Source of the DNA: Clostridium fessum
Lineage (GTDB): Bacteria > Bacillota > Clostridia > Lachnospirales > Lachnospiraceae
NCBI RefSeq assembly: GCF_003024715.1
Contig: NZ_PYLO01000002.1
Span: 372,001-436,000 of the forward strand
Direction: 5' to 3'
Length of the DNA stretch: 64,000 nucleotides
Below are positions 45,658 to 55,152 of this stretch, one piece after another (the stretch's first letter is position 1; each line of letters opens with the position of its first letter). A model generated the notes under the pieces. The model had not been told where the DNA came from, made no database searches, and saw only the letters and a program-made list of their open reading frames with translations. The translations under genes and the position numbers were made by a program.

Positions 45658-47001
45658 ATGGCACGTGATATGACAAAAGGGAATATAACCGGGCACCTGA
45701 TTGCCTACGCGGTTCCGCTGGTGTTCGGCAACCTCTTCCAGCAGCTCTACCACACGGTCGATTCGGTAGTCGTCGGACAGTTCTACGGAAAAGAGGCGCT
45801 GGCGGCAGTCGGTGCGGCGGGTCCGATCATGAATATTCTGACCTTTCTGATTGTTGGGCTGTCGCTCGGCGCATCAATCCTGATGGCAAGCTATTTTGGT
45901 GCGAAAGATTATCAGAATTTAAAGGATGAATTTGCAACCTCGGTGCTCTCCGGGCTGCTTTTAACCATTGTCCTCTCCGGTATTTCACTGGCAGGAAGCC
46001 GCCTGTTTATCCGCCTCACCCAGACACCGGAAGAGATATCGTCACAGGCGTCCTTGTATTTGCAGATTATCTCGCTGGGTCTTATTTTTACCTTTTTTTA
46101 CAATATTTTCTCCGCCGCCCTGCGCGCGATCGGAGATTCCAGAGCGCCGCTCTATGTCCTGATCCTGACGACCGTTGTCAATGTATTCCTGGATGTATTC
46201 CTGGTTGGCATCTGCCGCCTCGGTGTTTCCGGTGCGGCAATCGCTACGATCATCTCGCAAGCGGTCTCTGCGCTCGCCCTCTTCGTCTATATCTGGGCGA
46301 AAGTGCCCCTCTTACGGCTCGGCATCCGGGATCTGAAACTGAAAACCTCGATGCTCAAAAAAACGATCGATTTCAGCTCCATTTCCGCCGTCCAGCAGAC
46401 GATTCTCTACGTCGGCCGCCTGCTCGTCCAGTCCGGCGTCAATGCACTCGGCGTCGATGCAGTTGCCGCTTTTAATGCCGTCTCCATCATCGACAGCTAT
46501 GTGCTCGCCCCGGGCGACAGCCTTGCAGCATCTATCACGACGTTCTCCGCACAGAACCTCGGCGCAAAAGAGTATGAGCGAATTCCGAAAGGGCTTCGGA
46601 AAATGCTGGTGATTGCAGAAATTTATATTATTTTGACAGCGGTGGTCGTGCTGTTCTGCCGTCACCCGCTGCTCGGTATTTTCTTAAAACCAAACGAAAC
46701 GGAGGCGCTGCGTCAGGGCATGTCCTATCTGGTACCGATGGCTGGTTTTTACTTCATCAGTGGTATCACCAATACCTTTCAGGGATATTACCGGGGAATC
46801 GGGCACCTGATGATCACCCTGTTCGCGACTCTGGTGCAGATTCCGATCCGCGTTGTGATCAGTTATGCGCTGTTTGGACGGCTGGGAATTCAGGCTGTAG
46901 CGATTGGTACGACGATTGGATGGGCTTGTATGGTGGTATTTGAGCTTTTGATGTATCGGAGGTATGGACGGGTGGAAGCGCTGCGGAAGAACGATCGGTA
47001 A
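45658..47001 (+). CDS. MATE-family efflux transporter
   Basis: 447 residues from MARDMTKGNITGHLIAYAVP, twelve membrane segments in two homologous halves, NorM/DinF-like. Start supported by TTGGAGG and a promoter 35 bp upstream; an alternative ATG two codons earlier is possible. Motifs: PLVFGNLFQQLYHTVDSVVV in helix 1 and GYYRGIGHLMITL in the C-terminal half. It exports cationic compounds or drugs using a cation gradient. A flippase role for the adjacent glycan cannot be excluded but is not supported. Confidence 0.92.
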   Translation: MARDMTKGNITGHLIAYAVPLVFGNLFQQLYHTVDSVVVGQFYGKEALAAVGAAGPIMNILTFLIVGLSLGASILMASYFGAKDYQNLKDEFATSVLSGLLLTIVLSGISLAGSRLFIRLTQTPEEISSQASLYLQIISLGLIFTFFYNIFSAALRAIGDSRAPLYVLILTTVVNVFLDVFLVGICRLGVSGAAIATIISQAVSALALFVYIWAKVPLLRLGIRDLKLKTSMLKKTIDFSSISAVQQTILYVGRLLVQSGVNALGVDAVAAFNAVSIIDSYVLAPGDSLAASITTFSAQNLGAKEYERIPKGLRKMLVIAEIYIILTAVVVLFCRHPLLGIFLKPNETEALRQGMSYLVPMAGFYFISGITNTFQGYYRGIGHLMITLFATLVQIPIRVVISYALFGRLGIQAVAIGTTIGWACMVVFELLMYRRYGRVEALRKNDR

Positions 47002-47029
47002 TATAGAGTGCTCTACCCGGTAGTACAGG

Positions 47030-47068
47030 AAAGAGCCTGCAGCATACCGGCGTAGCTAGCTCTTTCCT
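47030..47068 (+). terminator. Hairpin after the MATE gene
   Basis: GGAAAGAGC ... GCTCTTTCC followed by TTCCTTGG. An additional stem before the stronger terminator at 47101. Confidence 0.5.
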
Positions 47069-47100
47069 TCCTTGGATAACTTTAAATTACCCTTACGCAA

Positions 47101-47140
47101 GAAAACGATCAGAAGCACATTCCCCTGATCGTTTTCTTTA
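47101..47140. terminator. Bidirectional terminator
   Basis: GAAAACGATCAG ... CTGATCGTTTTC followed by TTTATT. Perfect 12-bp stem between the convergent MATE and large glycosyltransferase genes. Confidence 0.93.
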
Positions 47141-47171
47141 TTATATATAATTTTCTATCTTTTACTATTTT

Positions 47172-50100
47172 TTATTCAAAATCTTCCTTAATCACATCCC
47201 AAGCCGCATCAATACTGAAATGCTCGCGGATATAAACCTGCGTTTTCTCTGCCAGGTCTTCCAGGCGTTTTTCGTCTTTGTAGAGTTCTACGACTGTCTC
47301 GGCAAATTCGTCCGGCTGATCCTTGACGAGGAGAACTTTTTCTACATCCGGGATTCCCTCGCTGCCGACGGAGGTGGTGACGATGGGGGCACCGTTATAG
47401 ATAGCTTCTACCACCTTGCCCTTAACCCCTGCGCCGTAGCGGAGCGGTACCACTACAATCCGGCAGTTCCGGTACAGGTCTGCCAGTTCTTCTTCACTTA
47501 CAAAGCCTTTGACGATGATGCCATTTCCAGGCTGTTCCAGCGCTTTGATCTCGTCGGTCACTTTGGAACCGACGATGTAGAAGTTGACCTTGATCTGTTC
47601 CCGGATCTTCGGGAATACTTCTTTCGCGAACCAGAGCACCGCGTCTGCGTTCGGCGGATGCGCAAAGCCGCCGACAAACAGAAGTCCTTCCCGTTTGGCG
47701 AAGTCTTTGTTCAGATTCTGTAAAAACTCCTCATAGACATATGCCGTGATCGCCTTGACCGGAATCGTCTCATCAACGGCGTGGATCGCCTCTTCCTCAA
47801 CGTAGGACGGATAGTAGGACACCGCCACTTTGTGGAAGAGTGAAAACTCGATCGATTTCCAATATTCGGATTCCTGACGCTTCTTCACATCGCCGGTCAG
47901 CTCATACTCGCGGAACTCACGCATAAAATGAAGGTCGTGACCGTAATAAATCATCTTGATATCCGTGTGTTCTTTGATAAAATCCACATATTTTGTCGCG
48001 ATATGCGGACGGTTCAGATATGCCACGTGGATATCTTTTCCATTTTTCACCAGCCAGTCCCAGATACCGGTCAGGTATTCCTGTCCGTAGAGGACCTCGA
48101 TTCCCATCTGCTGCAGCGTAGACGTATACGGTTCCTCATGGAGGTAATTATCTCCGATAAATTTAACAACATACCCCTTTTTCAGGAACATTTTCAGGTA
48201 CTGGAACGTTGTCTTGGAACCGGCGTCTTTGTCAAAGGTCGGCACATAGTGATCGATCACGACAATGATCTTTTTGCCCATGCTGCGCTCGCGTGCGCGG
48301 AATGGATTCGGATTGCCGTTGTTGACGCACTGATTCTTGAACTCTTCTTTCCATTTTTCTTTGAGTTTCTCGCTGTTTTCCACCTGATACCGTTTCAGAC
48401 CGGTTCCGTTGACATCCGTTCCGTTGGAAATGCCTTCGAAATGGATGACCTTGGATTTTGGCTGGTAAACGACGCGGTAGCCCGCTTTCCGCACCTCAAA
48501 TGCCAGATCCGAATCTTCGCAGTACGCCGGGGCAAACCGCTCGTCGAAACCGCCGATCTGCTTCCAGAGTGCGGTGGATAAAAGGATCGCTGCGCCGGAA
48601 ATATAGTCTACATCCTTGACGTAGTTATATTCTGCCTTGTCCGGATCGTCGAGGCGGCCGTAATTCCAGCCGGAACCATCGCTCCAGATGATGCCGCCTG
48701 CCTCCTGTAAACGTCCATCCGGATATACCAGCTTAGATCCTACCATACCGATGGTGGAGTCAGATTCAATGAGATTTACCAGGGAGCTGAGCCAGCCTTC
48801 TGTTACCTGGGTATCGTTGTTTAAAAACATCACATATTTGCCGCGCGCCGCCTTCGCCGCCTGGTTGCAGTTGCGCAAGAATCCCTGATTGGTCTGATTG
48901 CGGCAGATCACCAGGTTATCGGCAAACTCCGCCAGATGCTCAGTGGCATCGGTTGAAACGTCATCTGCGATGATAACCTCATAACTCACATCCTTCGTAT
49001 GCTCCAGAATCGACTGCAGGCACAGATAGGTATAGTGAATCTGGTTGTATACCGGAATTACGATGGAAACCGTCGGATTTTCTTCCTTCGGAAGGTGGAT
49101 TTTTCCGTAGGTCAGATACTCCTCACCGATCTCAAAATCACCTTTGATAAGGTTCTTTCCTTCCTCTGTGGTGTACATCTTCATCATTTTACCCGGATGG
49201 AGAATCGTCCGTTTCCAGTAGCCGAGCTTCTTGCGGCGTACCGTGCCCTTTGGATAGCACCGGTTAAATGCCTGTCCGAGCTTGCGGCGCACCTTGAAAA
49301 TGACCGCCTCATGACCATTTAAGTAGGTCAGCGTCTTGCCAAGCTCTGCATTTTCATGGCGCAGATCAGAAATGATAACGTCCAGATTCGCCACGTGGTT
49401 ATTCGTCAGGCGCTGTACCTCCTGCACTTTGCGGAGTGCCGTATCTTTTTCCGAATTTTCTGCCCGGAGCGCATCCAGACGTTCGTTTGCCCTTGCAAGT
49501 TCTCCGTCCACATGGGAAAGATCGGCTAATGTCTTCGTCTTTACCATGTAATCTTCCTGGTAAGTGCGCTGGTTTTCCCCGTGCACGTACTCCTGGAAGC
49601 CGCGTTCCATCGCCTCGTAAAGCGAAAGCAGCTTCTCATCCGCCTTCACATACTCCGGGAACTGTCCGATAAATTCCCGCTCGGCCTGACCGCCCAACAG
49701 ACTCTTATAACGGCGGTAGAAATAAACCAGTGTCCTGTATTTCACAAAACCAGCCGGAACCGGGAATAAGAAGACCCACTCATAGTCGATCGCATAAGTT
49801 CCGTCCGCCGTCACCAGCATATTTTCAAAAAGGGCGTCAATGTTGGAGGCGCTGTAGCTCTCGTCCGCAAGAACTGCCCCTAAAGAAGCCCATCCGCCGC
49901 CATTTTCTGTCTCTTTATCCCGATAGGAATCCAGCTCGCCCAGCGCATTAAATACCTTGATAAATTCCGGTGTCACCGCAAATGGTTTGCGTTCCTCCGG
50001 GCGGATGCTGTAGATCTCATCCATCGCAGCCCGGATCGCGGAAACCTCCGCATCCGCGCCCTGGGCAGTCAGAATTTCTCCCAGAAGTTCCGCCCGCGTT

Positions 50101-51164
50101 TTTCCCTCTAAATACGGAAATACCGCTGTCATTCCCTCGTCCTGAAGCTCCGGTTTTGCCAGTTTCAGGGACGGATTCTGACGGTCAAGCACCTGATATT
50201 TTTCTTCGAAGGACTGGATGTGCGCCTTTCCCTCCGGATAGAGCGCCGTCTTCCAGACCTCGCGGGTTCCATTCTTTTCACGGATCTCTGTCCGGATCTG
50301 GAAGCGGTCTTCGCGGGTGCGGTTGTATTTCACATAGATAACGTCCTGTGAAGCATTCTCAGCTTCCGGCGCAGCCTGTCTCTGCCAAAAAACCAGAAAT
50401 GCATTCGCAAATTCCGGGAACCGTCCGTCTTCGCAGGCTGCATCGAGCGCCGCCCCCATATCCATCAGCATATACTGCGGACAGTCATAGACCGGTAACA
50501 CACCGGTCAGATCGCCTTTTTTCGGCAGATAGGCATCTGAAAAAATCTCTCCCGCCGTCCGGTAATCCGGCATCGGATAGTAAAATTCCCCGCCCGGAAG
50601 CAGCTGCTTCATTTCGTTCCAGGAAAGTGCGCCCGTCTCCCGCTCTGCGCCTGCCATGTATTTCACGCCAAACCAGTTGGAAGCCGCCGCAATCAAGGTT
50701 CCATGAGCAGAAAGAAGCTGTTTTGCGGCTGTCATCTGCGCCGCGCGTCCAGCCCTATCTGCCGCCGTCAAATCCCCGATCAGCACTACATATCCATATG
50801 TCCCGCCGCGCTTTTCCGCTTCCCTCGCATACGTCTCCACATCCGCACAGACATAGCGGATCTTCGCCGCCAGCTCCGGCTCTGTCTTGAAACGACGGCG
50901 TACTACCTCCAGATTTTCTTCGGAAACATCCAGCACCGTTACCGATGATAAACGCCTGGCAAGCAGCCCTGTCAGCGCGCCCGCGTCCGCCCCGATCTGC
51001 AGCGCCTGCTGTTCTGGGTCAAATTGACACCAGTCCAACAGGTTTTCCCGCAGATCTGCCAGTGCGTACAGATAGGAAAGCTTCTTATTTTCCCGCAGCG
51101 CCCGGCGCCGGTCACTGCCGTATTTATCAAACAGAGCGATCAGCTCCTGATTGATTTTTTTCAT
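47172..51164 (-). CDS. Multidomain methyltransferase/kinase-like/coiled-coil/GT2/GT4 glycan enzyme
   Basis: 1330 residues in one frame. Residues 40-260: class I SAM methyltransferase fold (LQIGADAGALT at 55-65). Residues 272-545: a domain with the catalytic layout of kinase/APH-like enzymes, NIDALFEN (441-448) then AIDYEW (458-463). Residues 545-620: heptad-rich coiled coil. Residues 690-955: GT2 domain (IVIPVYNQIHYTYLCLQSIL, DDVSTD, NNDTQ, EDSDLAFEVRKAGYRV). Residues 960-1330: GT4 domain with GVKGKVVEAIYNGAPIV. WbdD of E. coli O9a combines methyltransferase, kinase and coiled coil to cap and measure chains. WsaE of Geobacillus fuses methyltransferase and rhamnosyltransferases. The wzt gene lies 15 bp upstream in the same operon. 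Confidence 0.85.
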   Translation of the reverse strand: MKKINQELIALFDKYGSDRRRALRENKKLSYLYALADLRENLLDWCQFDPEQQALQIGADAGALTGLLARRLSSVTVLDVSEENLEVVRRRFKTEPELAAKIRYVCADVETYAREAEKRGGTYGYVVLIGDLTAADRAGRAAQMTAAKQLLSAHGTLIAAASNWFGVKYMAGAERETGALSWNEMKQLLPGGEFYYPMPDYRTAGEIFSDAYLPKKGDLTGVLPVYDCPQYMLMDMGAALDAACEDGRFPEFANAFLVFWQRQAAPEAENASQDVIYVKYNRTREDRFQIRTEIREKNGTREVWKTALYPEGKAHIQSFEEKYQVLDRQNPSLKLAKPELQDEGMTAVFPYLEGKTRAELLGEILTAQGADAEVSAIRAAMDEIYSIRPEERKPFAVTPEFIKVFNALGELDSYRDKETENGGGWASLGAVLADESYSASNIDALFENMLVTADGTYAIDYEWVFLFPVPAGFVKYRTLVYFYRRYKSLLGGQAEREFIGQFPEYVKADEKLLSLYEAMERGFQEYVHGENQRTYQEDYMVKTKTLADLSHVDGELARANERLDALRAENSEKDTALRKVQEVQRLTNNHVANLDVIISDLRHENAELGKTLTYLNGHEAVIFKVRRKLGQAFNRCYPKGTVRRKKLGYWKRTILHPGKMMKMYTTEEGKNLIKGDFEIGEEYLTYGKIHLPKEENPTVSIVIPVYNQIHYTYLCLQSILEHTKDVSYEVIIADDVSTDATEHLAEFADNLVICRNQTNQGFLRNCNQAAKAARGKYVMFLNNDTQVTEGWLSSLVNLIESDSTIGMVGSKLVYPDGRLQEAGGIIWSDGSGWNYGRLDDPDKAEYNYVKDVDYISGAAILLSTALWKQIGGFDERFAPAYCEDSDLAFEVRKAGYRVVYQPKSKVIHFEGISNGTDVNGTGLKRYQVENSEKLKEKWKEEFKNQCVNNGNPNPFRARERSMGKKIIVVIDHYVPTFDKDAGSKTTFQYLKMFLKKGYVVKFIGDNYLHEEPYTSTLQQMGIEVLYGQEYLTGIWDWLVKNGKDIHVAYLNRPHIATKYVDFIKEHTDIKMIYYGHDLHFMREFREYELTGDVKKRQESEYWKSIEFSLFHKVAVSYYPSYVEEEAIHAVDETIPVKAITAYVYEEFLQNLNKDFAKREGLLFVGGFAHPPNADAVLWFAKEVFPKIREQIKVNFYIVGSKVTDEIKALEQPGNGIIVKGFVSEEELADLYRNCRIVVVPLRYGAGVKGKVVEAIYNGAPIVTTSVGSEGIPDVEKVLLVKDQPDEFAETVVELYKDEKRLEDLAEKTQVYIREHFSIDAAWDVIKEDFE

Positions 51165-51179
51165 CTTAATCTCCTTTTA

Positions 51180-52760
51180 TCATGCCTGCAGATCTTCCTG
51201 TGCCGCCTCGTCCGCACTGAGCGACTCCGCCTGCTTCGCCGCCTCTCCGGCTGGCGATAACCTGACTGCTACATCCGGCTCCATGTCGTAGACACCGACC
51301 GTATTCTTATTGGAAATAACGGTAATATTGGCCACATCGTAGAGACGGTGGTACACCACGTGCTCGCCGCCCTCAAATCCGGTACAGCTCATGGACAGCA
51401 GGTATTCGCCGCCCTGCAGGGTCATCTTCTGCGTAAACGCGACATCGTAAATATCGCCCTCCTTGACCGGATGGACATCCGTTCCCTCAAACAGGGTGTT
51501 CGTGCCGGTCAGATCGGTTCCCTTCTTATCCTTGATCGTATAAGTAAAGATCGGTGCCTGAATCGGTGCATTGAAACGGATGCGCTCGCGGATGGTAAAC
51601 TCTTCGCCTTTTAAGAGCAGGTTAGTGATATTACCGCGCGCGTCCACCAGTCCCAAATCGAAGATCTGCGCCCTGCCGTCGCCGTACTCCTCGCGGTTTG
51701 CGTTGATCGTCAGCTTGTCGCGCATCAAGCCCGTCTTTTTCGCCGTTTCTCCGTTCAAACCAGCCGGATTTCCGGTGCCGTCCGATGCTGAACCAACTCC
51801 ATTTTCTGCGGTGCCATCCACTGCTCCGGAGCCGTTTACATCTCCGGCATCGTTATTTCCAGCCTCATTTCCAGATGCACCCTTCTCCGCACTTCCGGCT
51901 CCTGCTTTCTCCGCTTTTACTACCTTGTCCCCGGAAAAATCGTTCATCACTTCCAGCTCGGCGCGCAGCGCGTCCATCTGTCCTGCCAGAATCTTTTTGT
52001 AGAGATCGACCATCTTGCCCGCCGAACCCTGTGCGATAAATTCTCCCTTATTGAGCAACACTACCTTATCGCAGTATTTGATGATACTTCCCATATCGTG
52101 GGTTACCATGATGATCGTCGTGCCGTTTTTGCGGATCTCCTCCATGCGGCGGTAGCACTTGGACTGGAAAAAGACATCCCCGACCGAGAGCGCCTCATCA
52201 ACGATCAGGATCTCCGGCTCGACGTTGATCGCAAGCGCAAATGCCAGACGCACGAACATACCGCTCGAGTACGTCTTGACCGGCTGATAGACGAAATCGC
52301 CAATCTCGGCAAAATCGAGAATCTCCGGCAGCTTTGCATCCATCTCTTTTTTGGTATATCCCATCATCGTACCGTTCATATAGATATTTTCGATACCGGT
52401 GTAGTCCTGGTTAAATCCGGCTCCCAGCTCCAGCAGCGCCGAAATTTTGCCGCGCACCGTCACCTCGCCGGTCGTCGGCGTGAGAACGCCGGTAATGATC
52501 TTAAGGATCGTCGATTTACCCGAACCATTCGTACCGATGATTCCGACCGTCTGACCTTTTTCAACCGTAAAGGAAAGATCGCTCAACGCGTAGAAATCCT
52601 TGTGGTATTCTTTATGGCTGACGCTCAGCGATTCTTTCAGCCGGTCGATCGGTTTATCATACAGCCTGTATATCTTGGTCACATTTTTCACTTCGACCGC
52701 GTACTTCTCTGCGTTCTCCGCCTCTTGTGCCCCTGTGTTTGTTGTATTTTCAGCAGACAT
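51180..52760 (-). CDS. wzt: ABC-transporter ATPase Wzt with C-terminal glycan-binding domain
   Basis: 526 residues. ATPase domain: Walker A GTNGSGKST (76-84), signature YSSGM (164-168), Walker B ILIVDEAL (184-191), H-loop THD (220-222). A low-complexity Gly/Ala/Asn/Asp linker (about 278-335) leads to a beta-sandwich Wzt_C-type domain (about 345-510; DLGLVDARGNITNLLLKGEEF). In O9a-type systems this domain binds the capped end of the polymer. The ATG at 52760 is preferred, with AGGAGG 14 bp away; a GTG at 52787 is an alternative. Its permease Wzm is 8 kb away at 60626. Confidence 0.92.
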   Translation of the reverse strand: MSAENTTNTGAQEAENAEKYAVEVKNVTKIYRLYDKPIDRLKESLSVSHKEYHKDFYALSDLSFTVEKGQTVGIIGTNGSGKSTILKIITGVLTPTTGEVTVRGKISALLELGAGFNQDYTGIENIYMNGTMMGYTKKEMDAKLPEILDFAEIGDFVYQPVKTYSSGMFVRLAFALAINVEPEILIVDEALSVGDVFFQSKCYRRMEEIRKNGTTIIMVTHDMGSIIKYCDKVVLLNKGEFIAQGSAGKMVDLYKKILAGQMDALRAELEVMNDFSGDKVVKAEKAGAGSAEKGASGNEAGNNDAGDVNGSGAVDGTAENGVGSASDGTGNPAGLNGETAKKTGLMRDKLTINANREEYGDGRAQIFDLGLVDARGNITNLLLKGEEFTIRERIRFNAPIQAPIFTYTIKDKKGTDLTGTNTLFEGTDVHPVKEGDIYDVAFTQKMTLQGGEYLLSMSCTGFEGGEHVVYHRLYDVANITVISNKNTVGVYDMEPDVAVRLSPAGEAAKQAESLSADEAAQEDLQA

Positions 52761-52959
52761 ATATCTTTTTCGTTCCTCCTGTTCCACTATTCTCGTAGTA
52801 TAGCATGTTTTCTATGTTTCTTGCAATTCCTGTACGCAGAAAAACACACCTCTTTCTATGTACTCACGAAAAACATTCGTATTTTTTTGTGAAATGTTTT
52901 GTATTTTCTTGACAATATCCAGATGCTATGCAAAAATCATGGCAAAGGAGGATGATTCT

Positions 52960-53424
52960 ATGGATTTTTTAACAATGACAATTCGAAAACAAAAAAATAT
53001 TGCACTCATCGCACACGACAATAAAAAACGTGAACTCATCGACTGGTGTGAGGCGAACAAAGAGATCCTCAAAAAACATTTCTTATGCGGAACCGGCACA
53101 ACCGCCCGCATGATTACGGAATATACCGGGCTTCCGGTCAAGGGCTATAACAGCGGTCCTCTGGGCGGCGACCAGCAGATCGGTGCAAAAGTCGTCGAGG
53201 GACAGGTTGATTTTATCATCTTCTTCTCCGATCCCCTGACCGCCCAGCCGCACGATCCGGATGTCAAGGCGCTTCTTCGAATCGCCCAGGTTTACGATAT
53301 CCCGATCGCCAACAATAAAGCGACTGCCGATTTTATGATTACCTCGCCGCTGATGGATGAGGAGTATGAGCATGACATCATCAACTTCCACCAGAATATT
53401 AAAGAGCGGGCCAAGACGCTGTAA
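52960..53424 (+). CDS. mgsA: Methylglyoxal synthase
   Basis: 154 residues from MDFLTMTIRKQKNIALIAHD, start placed by AAAGGAGG. It converts dihydroxyacetone phosphate to methylglyoxal and phosphate, bypassing lower glycolysis under phosphate shortage. Conserved GTGTTARMI phosphate loop, the catalytic-aspartate stretch SGPLGGDQQIGAKV and the histidine in TAQPHDPDVKALLRI are present. A TTGACA lies about 45 bp upstream with only a weak -10. No functional link to the surrounding glycan genes is evident. Confidence 0.96.
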   Translation: MDFLTMTIRKQKNIALIAHDNKKRELIDWCEANKEILKKHFLCGTGTTARMITEYTGLPVKGYNSGPLGGDQQIGAKVVEGQVDFIIFFSDPLTAQPHDPDVKALLRIAQVYDIPIANNKATADFMITSPLMDEEYEHDIINFHQNIKERAKTL

Positions 53425-53434
53425 AAAACACATT

Positions 53435-53503
53435 CTCCCTTGTATTTATTCTCATTCTTCGGTACAATGGTCGTTACCGTTTATGAGAATACATACAAGG
53501 GAG
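53435..53503 (+). terminator. 20-bp inverted repeat: mgsA terminator overlapping the next gene's promoter and RBS
   Basis: Left arm 53435-53454 and right arm 53484-53503 match at 19 of 20 positions, and the right arm is followed by ATTTTTT. Read from mgsA it forms a terminator whose right arm also hides the ribosome site AAGGGAG of the MATE gene. The MATE promoter has its -35 in the left arm and -10 in the loop, so its own transcript lacks the left arm. Confidence 0.7.
53440..53468 (+). promoter_or_regulatory. Promoter of the MATE gene at 53511
   Basis: TTGTAT (53440-53445) and TACAAT (53463-53468), 17-bp spacer, nested in the inverted repeat 53435-53503. Confidence 0.7.
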
Positions 53504-53510
53504 ATTTTTT

Positions 53511-54824
53511 ATGTTACAGAAATTTTTTAAATACATTCTCCAAAGCATGGCAGGCATGCTGGGAATTTCCGTCTACATCCTCGCAGACACCTATTTTATC
53601 TCGGTCTACTCCGGTGCAGATGGTCTGGCGGTCTTAAATCTGATTTTACCGGTTTACGGACTGATCTATGCGATTGGCGCCATGATCGGGATCGGATCGG
53701 CGACCCGTTATGCGATCGACCGTGCGCAGGGCAAAAGCGCCAGCTTCTATTTTCTCTCCGCCGTAACCTGGGATATTCTCATCAGCATTCCGCTGGTGCT
53801 GGCAGGCATTTTCATCCCGGATAAAATCTTGCAGCTTCTCGGCGCAGACGCGGGGCTGACCGCGCTCGGAAAGCAGTATCTCCGCATTATTCTGGCTGCC
53901 TCGCCTTTTTTTATGTCCAACTACGCATTCACGGCGTTTGCGCGCAATGACAGCGCTCCGGCGATCGCGATGCTCGGCTCCATCGCCGGAAGTATGTTCA
54001 ACATCGTGTTTGACTACATCTTCATGTTTCCGGCAGGTCTGGGACTGACCGGCGCGGCGTTAGCGACGGCATTCTGCCCGCTTGTGACGATGAGCATCTG
54101 CGGCACGCACTACCTGGGAAAACACAATCAGGTCGGATTCCGTTTTCGCGCTCCATCCCTGCGCCACCTGATCGCCTGCTGCCAGCTCGGCGTATCCGCC
54201 TTTGTCGGCGAAATATCCTCCGCCGTGATCGCGATCGTCTTTAATTTCCTGCTTCTGGGACTCGCTGGAAATGTCGGTGTCGCCGCTTACGGCGTCACTG
54301 CCAATCTCTCCGTCGTTGCCATGTGCCTGTTCAACGGACTCGCGCAGGGCACGCAGCCGCTCATCAGCGAAAGCTACGGAAAAGGCGATCACACGCAGAG
54401 CCGCCAGTTCCTGACCTGGGGCGTCATCGCCTGCCTGATCGTGGAAGCGATCATTCTGGTGCTGACCTGGAGCATGACCGATCCACTGATCCAGATCTTC
54501 AACCAGGAGCAGAACGCCGAACTTCTGCATTACGCCCACAGCGGGCTCCGGCTGTATTTCCTGGGCTTTCTCTTTGCTGGCATCAACATCCTGCTGGTTG
54601 CCTATTTTTCCGCCGTCGCGCAGCCAAAACCAGCCATCGCCGGTTCTCTGCTGCGCGGGGCCGTCGCTATCATCCCCTGCGCTGTCACACTGGCGCGCCT
54701 GTTTGGGCTGAACGGCGTCTGGCTGTCTTTCCTGGCGTCGGAAATGATCACTTTCTTCGCTATTTTGCTGCTGGCAAGGCTGGGACATACTTCCAAAGAA
54801 TCACATAATTTTAAAAAAATTTAA
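53511..54824 (+). CDS. MATE-family transporter (second)
   Basis: 437 residues, twelve membrane segments, beginning MLQKFFKYILQSMAGMLGIS. MATE features include YILADTYFISVYSGADGLAV in helix 1 and ARNDSAPAIAMLGSIAGSMFNIVFDYIFMF around helix 4-5. Shorter and clearly divergent from the 45658 protein, so not a recent duplicate. Expression is probably insulated from mgsA by the overlapping terminator. Confidence 0.92.
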   Translation: MLQKFFKYILQSMAGMLGISVYILADTYFISVYSGADGLAVLNLILPVYGLIYAIGAMIGIGSATRYAIDRAQGKSASFYFLSAVTWDILISIPLVLAGIFIPDKILQLLGADAGLTALGKQYLRIILAASPFFMSNYAFTAFARNDSAPAIAMLGSIAGSMFNIVFDYIFMFPAGLGLTGAALATAFCPLVTMSICGTHYLGKHNQVGFRFRAPSLRHLIACCQLGVSAFVGEISSAVIAIVFNFLLLGLAGNVGVAAYGVTANLSVVAMCLFNGLAQGTQPLISESYGKGDHTQSRQFLTWGVIACLIVEAIILVLTWSMTDPLIQIFNQEQNAELLHYAHSGLRLYFLGFLFAGINILLVAYFSAVAQPKPAIAGSLLRGAVAIIPCAVTLARLFGLNGVWLSFLASEMITFFAILLLARLGHTSKESHNFKKI

Positions 54825-54842
54825 TTTTTTCTCAAAAAATAT

Positions 54843-54870
54843 TTGACACTTTACATCATCGTAGTATATT
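54843..54870 (+). promoter_or_regulatory. Promoter of the T-box transcript
   Basis: TTGACA (54843-54848) and TATATT (54865-54870), 16-bp spacer, starting a transcript near 54877. Confidence 0.8.
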
Positions 54871-54879
54871 GATGAAAAA

Positions 54880-55125
54880 TCGAACACACCAAAACCGTTG
54901 AAGCGGAGATCAAAGCAGCATATGCGCGCACAGAGAGTCCGGGAGGCTGAGAACCGGGTCGAGATGCAGGCTGCCAAATGGACCTCTGAGGGCGCAGCCA
55001 AAAGCTGGATATATTTTCAGCCTAGTACTCTGCGACGTAGGGCTTATGTTAGTTGCCGGAGATATGCAGGTATCTCGCAAAGCGCATGGAATCACTCCAT
55101 GAATCAAGGTGGCACCGGCGTCCGG
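54880..55125 (+). promoter_or_regulatory. T-box leader RNA, probably tRNA-Trp responsive
   Basis: Contains stem I conserved blocks (AGAGAGTCCGGGAGGCTGAGAA up to GATGCAGGC), then AAATGGACCTCTGAGG with specifier TGG (54979-54981, Trp) followed by the usual purine. Two hairpins follow, AGATA-TGCAGG-TATCT and CATGGA-ATCAC-TCCATG. The T-box AAGGTGGCACCGGCG is at 55106-55120. The bulge TGGC (55110-55113) would pair with a G discriminator base, which tRNA-Trp has. No aminoacyl-tRNA synthetase, trp gene or transporter follows on this strand. Confidence 0.85.
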
Positions 55126-55152
55126 AGTGAGATCACGACCGATATCGGCGCG

